Positions 56,911-64,000 of a stretch of DNA of 64,000 nucleotides are shown in pieces (position 1 is the stretch's first letter; the number at the start of each line of letters is the position of its first letter). The DNA is from Cenococcum geophilum 1.58. Taxonomy: Eukaryota; Ascomycota; Dothideomycetes; Gloniales; Gloniaceae. The DNA lies in assembly GCA_001692895.1 (NCBI GenBank), contig KV748186.1, positions 2,099,785 to 2,163,784 of the forward strand, in the 5' to 3' direction. Position numbers and translations under genes: made by a program. The notes under the pieces are model-generated. The model did not search any database. It was not told the DNA's origin and saw only the letters and a program-made list of their open reading frames with translations.

Positions 56911-59900
56911 TATATGGGCTAGACCTGCGGAGGATAGATTATCCTATCCGGTCGGGCGGATAATAATCCTATTTAAGAATAGCCCGGATATTAGATAATA
57001 TCTAAATAACATCTAAATATCCGCAAAATTTTGACTATAAAACTAAACCTTTACCCCCTATTGTATAACGCTATAAATATAGCTAGTACTAGTAAAATTT
57101 ACCCTAAAAACTTTAATAATAATAATTCCTTTAAAGTTAATATACTTTTCGCCCTTTTAAGTAGTGTTTAGACTAAAGCTAATACTGGTTTAATCCTAAT
57201 TACTTATATAACATATATCTTAAAATAAGTCTTCTTAATTTATATATATACTTATATGGTAATAGAGGAAGAAAAGGCTTATATAAAGAAACGCTACTTT
57301 TATAAATACTGTCCTCCTTATGTTACGGAACCCCACCGTAGGGGCCTCCATAGGAGAACCCCGTGCTCTCGCGTATACCTCGCGTACAGCTTATATCAGC
57401 TACGCGTAGGTATATCACCTCCTTACGCCCTCGACCCTTACGATTGATCGCGCAACGTCTTATAGACTCCTCGAATACATACACTCTGTAGCCACTGCTC
57501 CCGTCCCATAACATTACGTTACGCCTTTTTTACTACTAATACTTAGCCTACAATTAATTCTATATCTCTATAATACCGTAGGCGCTATTAAAAGCAGCGT
57601 ATCTATAAGTTACCCTACTCTATACTTTTAAGGAACCTATAATAGTAAAATAATATTCCTTATTAGCTACTATATTAAACCTAAAAAATAATTTAATACT
57701 TATACTTAACCTACGCCGCTAATTAACTCTAGGAGAATTTAACTTATTAGCCCTAGCCTTAACCCCTAAGGGGAAGCCTAGTGGCTTAAAAGATTATAAC
57801 GACCTTAATAAGGTAGATACTAATAATATTTTATCCTTTATTAACTATATAACTATAGATAAGTAAGCGGAAGAGCTACTATCTATTAAAATTAAAATAT
57901 AAGACGCTAAGATATTTATAAAAAAGGTAATACAAAAACCTAATAAATACTACTATAACGGAACCTTATAGCAAGTACTACGATAGGCTCGTTAATAGGC
58001 TAAGTATATAGGTAATATAAATTAAAGTTAACAACGTAATAATAACTAGTGGAGTGGTTGCCTAATAGATTAACTTTAATTATATTCTAAGAATTACTAT
58101 AAGGAAGGAACTATTTAGGTAGGGACTAAGGGTCCTTAAATATACAACCGTACTCCTATAAAATCCTCCTTATATGTAATATACGTATTATACGTATTAT
58201 ACATGCGTTCCCTTTATACACTACGTATACTGCGTATAACGTTATATAACTTTAGTTACTATTCCTCGTTATATAGCTCTATTAGCTCCATCCTAGACTA
58301 TACCTAAATTAACCAACTAGCTTCTTCTAACTCCTCTTTAAGTAGTTATAATATTGTACTTAAAGCGTTCGTAATATTATTTCCCTTCTCTTTATCTTTG
58401 TCCTTAAAGATTCCTAATATCTCTAAGTTATCTACTAGAGGTATAATATCTGTCTAATTAATTTAGTTAATATCGTTACTTATTATACCTAAAGCTCCTT
58501 CTTCTTCGTAGGCGCAACGTCGTGCCCATATTATTACTGCGATACTATCTCTTAGTGAGATTATACCGTCTCTGTATTCTTGCTGTTTAAAAGAGTATAA
58601 CGGAACCTTATAGCAGGAACTACGATGGGCTCGTTAATAGGCTAGGTGTGTAGGAAATGCAAAGATAGTAGTTAACAACGTAATAACAACTGGTGGAGTG
58701 GTTGCCTAACAGATTAACTCTAATTATATTCTGAAAATTACTATAAGGAAGGAACTATATAGGTAGGGACTAAGGGTCCTTAAATACACAACCGTACTCC
58801 TATAAAATCCTTCTTGTACATAATATACGTCTTATATATAAGGTATATAAGTTCCTCTTATTTCTCTTGTTTAATATATAGCATGTTATATAACCTCGGT
58901 TATTATTCCTCGTTATATAGTTCTACCGGTTCTATCCTAAACCGTGCTTAAATTAACTAACTAGCTTCTTCCGACTTCTCTCTAAGTAGTCATAATATAG
59001 TACTTAAAGCGTCTATAACACCATCTCCCTCTTCTTTATCTTTATCCTTAAAGATTTAAAATATCTCTAAGTTGTTTACTAGAGGTATAATATCCGTCTA
59101 ATTAATTTAGTTAATATTATTACTTATTATACCTAAAGCAATTTCTTCTTTACACGCCCAACGTCGTGCCCGCACTATTACTATGATATTATCTCTTAGT
59201 AAGATTATGCCGTCTCTATATTCTCGTTGTGCGAAAGAGGGGTTAATTTATATTACATTGGCGAGTTCTTCTTCGCGACAACCGTCCTCTTACTTGGAGT
59301 GCACTAAAGCGAATATTCGTTCGTCCTGTAACATTTGCTCTACCTTTAATGCTAAATATACGCGACCTATTACTCTTAATAGTCATCTGGTTCCCTAATT
59401 AATTTGTCTTAGGGTTTTATATTTAATCTGCTACTACGCGGCTAGATAGTAAACTGTCTTAAGCCCTTACTAAGTTAGAACGTTCTTATAATGCGGAACA
59501 GAAGGCCTTAAATACTCGTATTACGGTATTTACTTAATTACTTCGCCTTAAAAAGGTTTGTAAGAAGGTTTATTTTAAGGAGTAAAAACTTATAGAATAA
59601 GGTCTTTAGGAACTTAGTAATAAGAGAACTGACTCTCTTCCTATAATAAAGGGAATAACTCTAAGTAGTTCGGCAGTCGCTCTTCCTAGGTCCCCCTTAG
59701 GTAACTTATTCTTTAGCGATCCTTCCTTATTAATATTACCTGACTTATTCTCTTCTAATACTCCTATACCTTTTCTATAGCGTTCTTTAAATTCTCTAGT
59801 AGCTCCTAGGTAGTTTTAGTGTAGCCTATCTACTTAACCTTATACTATATTTTATTGTTAACGTCCTTATAACTAACAATCTCTAAAACTTACTATTTAT

Positions 59901-62900
59901 CTTCTTCTCGCCCTTTATACGTATCTGCTTCGTAAACTAGTGGCTTAATATTCCCGTATACTAGCTTTAGCATTGCAATATACTATATAGGGTAGATTTT
60001 TATCTTAGCTAGTAGATTTAACTTAAACGTAACCGGTAAAATCCTTTATATAATTTTAAAAGGTCCTAGTCTAACGTGGTCCAACTTCTTACTTAGTCGT
60101 TAACTCTTAAAATTTTTATATAGTAGCTATACTTTATCTCCCTCCTTAAGATCTGGTCCTTTAGATCTCTTAGCGTCGTAGTACCTTTTTATCCTTTATT
60201 ATACTTCCTTAGCTATTTCTATAAGGTTTATATAAAAATTTATTAAAGTCTCTATTCTTTACTTAGCTCTACTACTTATTTTCTTTACTTAACGTAGCGA
60301 TAATAATATTCTTAGCTTATATCTATAATTCGCCTTAAATAGTAACGTACCTATTCCTTCTTAAGGTGTTATATTATATATAAACTATATAACTAGTAAT
60401 AGCGATACCTAATTATTCTGTNNNTNNTTAANNTAATNNCTTANATACTANTCTAGTGTCTANTTTAANCTTTCNNTTTAACCNTCTNTCTNNNNATAAT
60501 ATACGGTAGAAGTTACTGCTTAAACTCCTTACTCCGCTAAGAATACCTCCTAGAATGCTGCTACGAATCTTAAATCTCTATCCAATATAATTTTACTTAA
60601 TGCTCTATATCTTGCAAATACTTCCTTAATATAAATTTTAGTAACATCTTCCGCTAAGATTTCTTCTATATACGCTATAAAGTATCCCCACTTTATAAGC
60701 TTGTCTACTATTACTAAGATTACGTTATAATCTTGTCTAGTAATAGGATCTCTTAACTTTAGCAACTTTACAATAAAGTCCTATAATATGACCTCCTATA
60801 GTCTCTCTAGTATTTTAACAGGTTATAGCCCTCTATATAGCTTATGCCTTATTAGTTTATTCCTTTAGCAATCTAAACATTCCTTAGTAACCCTTCTAGC
60901 TATCCTCTAGATTCTGTTAATAATGTATTCCTCCTAGAGTCTTAACACTAAGCCCGTAGCTTTATTATATCCTTAAGTTAATCCCTTATAGAATTCCTCT
61001 ATAAATTGCTTAGCTATACTCTTTAGGATGTACTTTACTTCTCGGTTTTCGTATATATCCAACTATAGATCTTCTAGCTGTACTTCTAGAATTCTTTATA
61101 CCTAAAAGCTTTCTAGTGACTTATAAACTCCCTTTAATTTATCTTCCTAAGTTACTATAATTTTCGGGTAATTGTATTTAATTAATCCGTCTGTGTCTTT
61201 TCGCAGTAAAGCCCCTAATGGCTTCTTATTGTTTTATAGTTTAGCTTTTCGACTTAACGTATCTACTCGTGTGTTGTCTATACCCTTAGTATACTAAATC
61301 TCGAAATGGTATTCTATAAGTATCTCTGCCTATCTAACCTATCTTTAGTTAAGTTTCTTTATCGTTAGAAATCCTATTAGGTTCTTATAATCCGTCTTAA
61401 CCATAAATAGTTTCTCTATATCTTATAAGAATGCTCTCTATTCCCTTAGTGCTGTAACTATACCTAATAACTCCTTATTATAAATATCATAGTTTAACTC
61501 TAGTAGTGTTATCTTCCAACTATAATATGCCACTAGGTGCTATCTATTTAGATGTTTTTGCATAAAGTATACCCCTAGTATAAAGTCTAATATATCTATC
61601 TCTATAACCGTCTTTAGTCCTAGTTAATAGATCTTAAGAACTGGCTCCTGGGTAAATAACCTTTTAACTTCCTTAAATAGCTCTTATTACTCTTTTCCCC
61701 ATACCTATAGTTCTTCTTTCTTTATTAATCGCGTAAATGGCTTAATATTCTTTAACTACTGCGCTATAAACCTTCTGCAGTAATTATAAAACCCTAGGAA
61801 TAATCTTAATTGCGTAACGTTCTCTAGTTCCTACCAATTTACTATAGCCTTAATCTTTTTTAGATCTATACTGAGTTGGCCTAGTTTAATAATAAATTCT
61901 ACAAAATTGGTCTTCCTAGTAAAGAACTTGTATTTCTTAATTACTACTAGCATCTATTCTTCCTATAGTCTCTTTAAGACCTATTTAACATATTCTCTAT
62001 ATTCTTCCTTAGTTATTAAGTAGATAATAATATCGTTAAGATATACTATAATAAATTTATCTAAGTATTCTCCTAATACATTGTTAATACGCTTTTAGAA
62101 CGTTGCTAGTGTATTTATAAGCCTAAATTGTATAACTAATAGTTTATATAGTCCTTCCTTTAACCTAAAAGCTGCCTTTTATTCGTCGCCTTCCTTAATT
62201 CTAATTTAATGGTACGCCTATCTTAGATCTATCTTTATAAAGATTTGCGCATTGCCTATCCTGTCTTAGATTTCGCTAATTAAGGGTAAAGGATACCTAT
62301 CCTTTCTTATAATGCTGTTTAACTGTCTATAGTTAATACACAGTCTTAGTTTACTATTTTTCTTTAGTACGAACAGTACTGGATAACCCGCTAATAACTG
62401 CAATAGTCTAATATATCCCTTTTGTAAGTTTTCTTAGATAAACTCTTTTAATGCTCTACCTTCTTCTTTGGTAAGCTTATAAATTAGAAAGAACCTTTAA
62501 CTTATTCCTGGTTCTAATTCTATCTTATAGTCCTATACTATATACTCTAATAGCTTTTTACTCTTAAGTAACTATAATTTCTTGCTATACTTGTGGTATC
62601 TTTTTAGTATATAGCTTAGTCCCTTTTCTATCTCTTTATAGGTCGCTCCTACTTAGTACTATACCAACTTAGCTTATTATTGCATTTTATGGCGTTAAAT
62701 ATCCCTAATATCGACCTAACCTGTAATCCAATTAATCTTTAAATTGTATTCCTATAACTAAGGCATTCCTAGTACTGCCTTATTATTCCCTAATAGTAAT
62801 ATATTAAAAGACATCTCAATTTATCTTCCCTTAATAGTTAACTAAATAGGTCCTGTTTTAAGATTAATAATACCTCCTCCGTAGGCTATCGGATCTCCTA

Positions 62901-63792
62901 AAATTGTTACTAATAGGTAAGGACGTTCCTTCTGTTTGTGTAATAATCCCATTTTTTTTAACTGCTATTAGTAAGATATGGTTCCTTATTACTCTACTAT
63001 CTATTAGTGCCTTAAACTGTTAATCTTGCTATTTAACTTATAAATTTAGGTGTTATCCTTAAATTCCTTTAAGGGTCTAAGGCTTTACTACTAGCTCCCT
63101 TTGGTTTTATAGGCCTCTACTTTTCCCAACTATTAGCTACTAGATCCTGTTTATACTTAGTCTAACTTAAGCTAATACTTAGTTCGCTTTTTGTCTTTAA
63201 TATGCCATAGACAGGTGTTTTCTAGATATTCCCACTATTGTCGTCTATCTAGGCATTCTTCCGTAAGGAATCTTCCTGGTTAAAGTGTTAAGTCCCTTTA
63301 TTCTTAAACTTCTATAGGGTGCTAACTATATATATACTTAGCATTTCAATACTTTGCCTCATCCGTTATCTAATATATCCTTATTAGATACTTCCAATTT
63401 TTATTCTTTAGTGCTCTATATATATTGCACACATCATCCACATATACTATCCACAATAGTATATAATATACTTAATATCTTAGGTTAACTCTTAGCTTGT
63501 CTTTATCCTTAAGTTTAAACCTGTCTTATATTAATCTAAGCGCTATAGTTTCGTTCGCAGGTACTAAGATTCGCCTTTTGCTTCTCTAGTCCTCTAATTA
63601 CTCCTCTAGATCCTTTAATGTTATAATTAAGGCTCCCTTAATATAGGTTATAGCCTTTTTTATAATTAGGTGGTCTTGGACAACTTTTTCGTCTAACTAC
63701 ATATAGAAATCTTCCCACTTATTATTACGTCGTTGCCTATACCACTTTTAGTATAGCTACTTAAGTGTATACGGCTCATCCGTAAGGAAATA
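56911..63792 (-). mobile_element. RIP-degraded minus-strand Ty3/Gypsy element (interior)
   Basis: Minus-strand translation near 62150-62380 gives Gypsy reverse-transcriptase motifs ([35 protein letters not shown]), and 60765-60550 gives an open 71-codon integrase-core stretch (VIVDKLIKWGYFIAY, IILDRDLRFVAAF). The coding direction is therefore right to left, with the 5' LTR at 63793-63999. No matching left LTR was found, so the element is truncated, or its left end is hidden in the repeats before 59250. A block of ambiguous bases lies at 60422-60496. All long frames are cut by TAA/TAG. Confidence 0.7.
57957..59245. repeat. Tandem duplication of a roughly 640-bp unit
   Basis: The sequence from about 57957 (ATAACGGAACCTTATAGCA) to 58597 is repeated from about 58598 to 59245 in the same orientation, with scattered substitutions and small indels throughout. 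The right copy retains more CpG/CpA-type sites. A minus-strand frame in it (YRDGIILLRDNIIVIVRARR) suggests derivation from a gag-like or unknown element protein. Confidence 0.65.
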
Positions 63793-63999
63793 TGTAACCG
63801 ACTACCGAGGCTCGCATTACCTTATGACTCACCACCCTTGTTTTCAGCTGCAATTGTACATCGTTTCAGCTGCAATGGTACATCGTCGTCGGCTTCGCCG
63901 ACACCCTTTTGCCACCTATTTCTTGTATATAGTCTACTCGATTTCCATAGATTTATAATCAAGTTGCTCGTTCAATTCCCACACACTGCAAAGCTTACA
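63793..63999 (-). repeat. 5' LTR (207 bp) of the minus-strand Gypsy element
   Basis: Runs from TGTAACCGACTACCGAGG to AAGCTTACA, giving TG..CA ends, and closes one base before the window edge. It contains a tandem pair of TTTCAGCTGCAATKGTACATCG (about 63841-63886) and a CGTCGTCGGCTTCGCCGAC hairpin-like string. It is far less mutated than the element interior and matches the remnant at 51410-51602. Confidence 0.7.
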
Positions 64000-64000
64000 A

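Noticed and set aside
57319..57447. TGTTACGGAACCCC near 57319 as an LTR start
   Set aside because: Similar opening bases to ATAACGGAACC at 57957, but the following sequence does not match and no partner end was found.
59183..59398. 71-codon plus-strand open frame
   Set aside because: The opposite strand gives the more protein-like, stop-interrupted frame consistent with the direction of the Gypsy element.
1..64000. Secondary-metabolite cluster or linked defence system
   Set aside because: No polyketide, nonribosomal peptide or terpene synthase, no transporter or P450 group, and no NLR-like gene is present; the genes are mostly housekeeping and unrelated in pathway.

Overview
The window looks like nuclear DNA of a filamentous ascomycete (Pezizomycotina; Leotiomycetes is only a guess). 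Genes carry short 44-120 nt introns with GT..AG ends and CTAAC/CTGAC-type branch sites. The proteins match conserved fungal families. The repeats are extremely TpA-rich and full of in-frame TAA/TAG, the signature of repeat-induced point mutation (RIP).

Layout. 1-26700 is a gene-dense block of normal composition: the 3' end of an unknown gene, an ELMO/CED-12 protein, an uncharacterised serine-rich protein, a HECT-like E2-binding protein, an ERG26-type sterol dehydrogenase, a protein with two E2 (UBC) domains, TRAPP subunit Trs23, proteasome receptor Rpn10, a borealin/Nbl1-type protein, a C2H2 transcription factor and a small unknown gene. Most of these are housekeeping genes (ubiquitin-proteasome, vesicle tethering, sterol synthesis, mitosis); I see no biosynthetic cluster.

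26720-43868 is a transposon block: a decayed Tc1/mariner-like element, then a 15.7 kb nest bounded by TIRs and TA duplications that holds a complete minus-strand Copia element, a complete plus-strand chromodomain Gypsy element and a MITE. 44354-46507 is one intact DUF3176 membrane-protein gene isolated between repeat blocks. 46850-53640 is a second decayed block: a 2.05 kb Tc1-like element with identical 77 bp TIRs, MITEs, nested LTRs in a Gypsy fragment and a serine-protease relic. 53896-56557 is a homoaconitase (LYS4-type) gene with a frameshift and a lost splice donor, probably a recent pseudogene or sequence error. 56850-64000 is a third decayed block, mostly a minus-strand Gypsy element whose 5' LTR ends at the window edge.

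Gene models were built by hand from splice signals, reading-frame phase and family expectations; exon borders are given in the entries. No tRNA, rRNA or CRISPR array was recognised. I found no convincing novel multi-gene system. The most unusual items are the tandem-E2 gene with 12- and 22-nt microexons, the split start codon of Trs23, the extra 2.4 kb module in the Gypsy element and the layered repeat nest.
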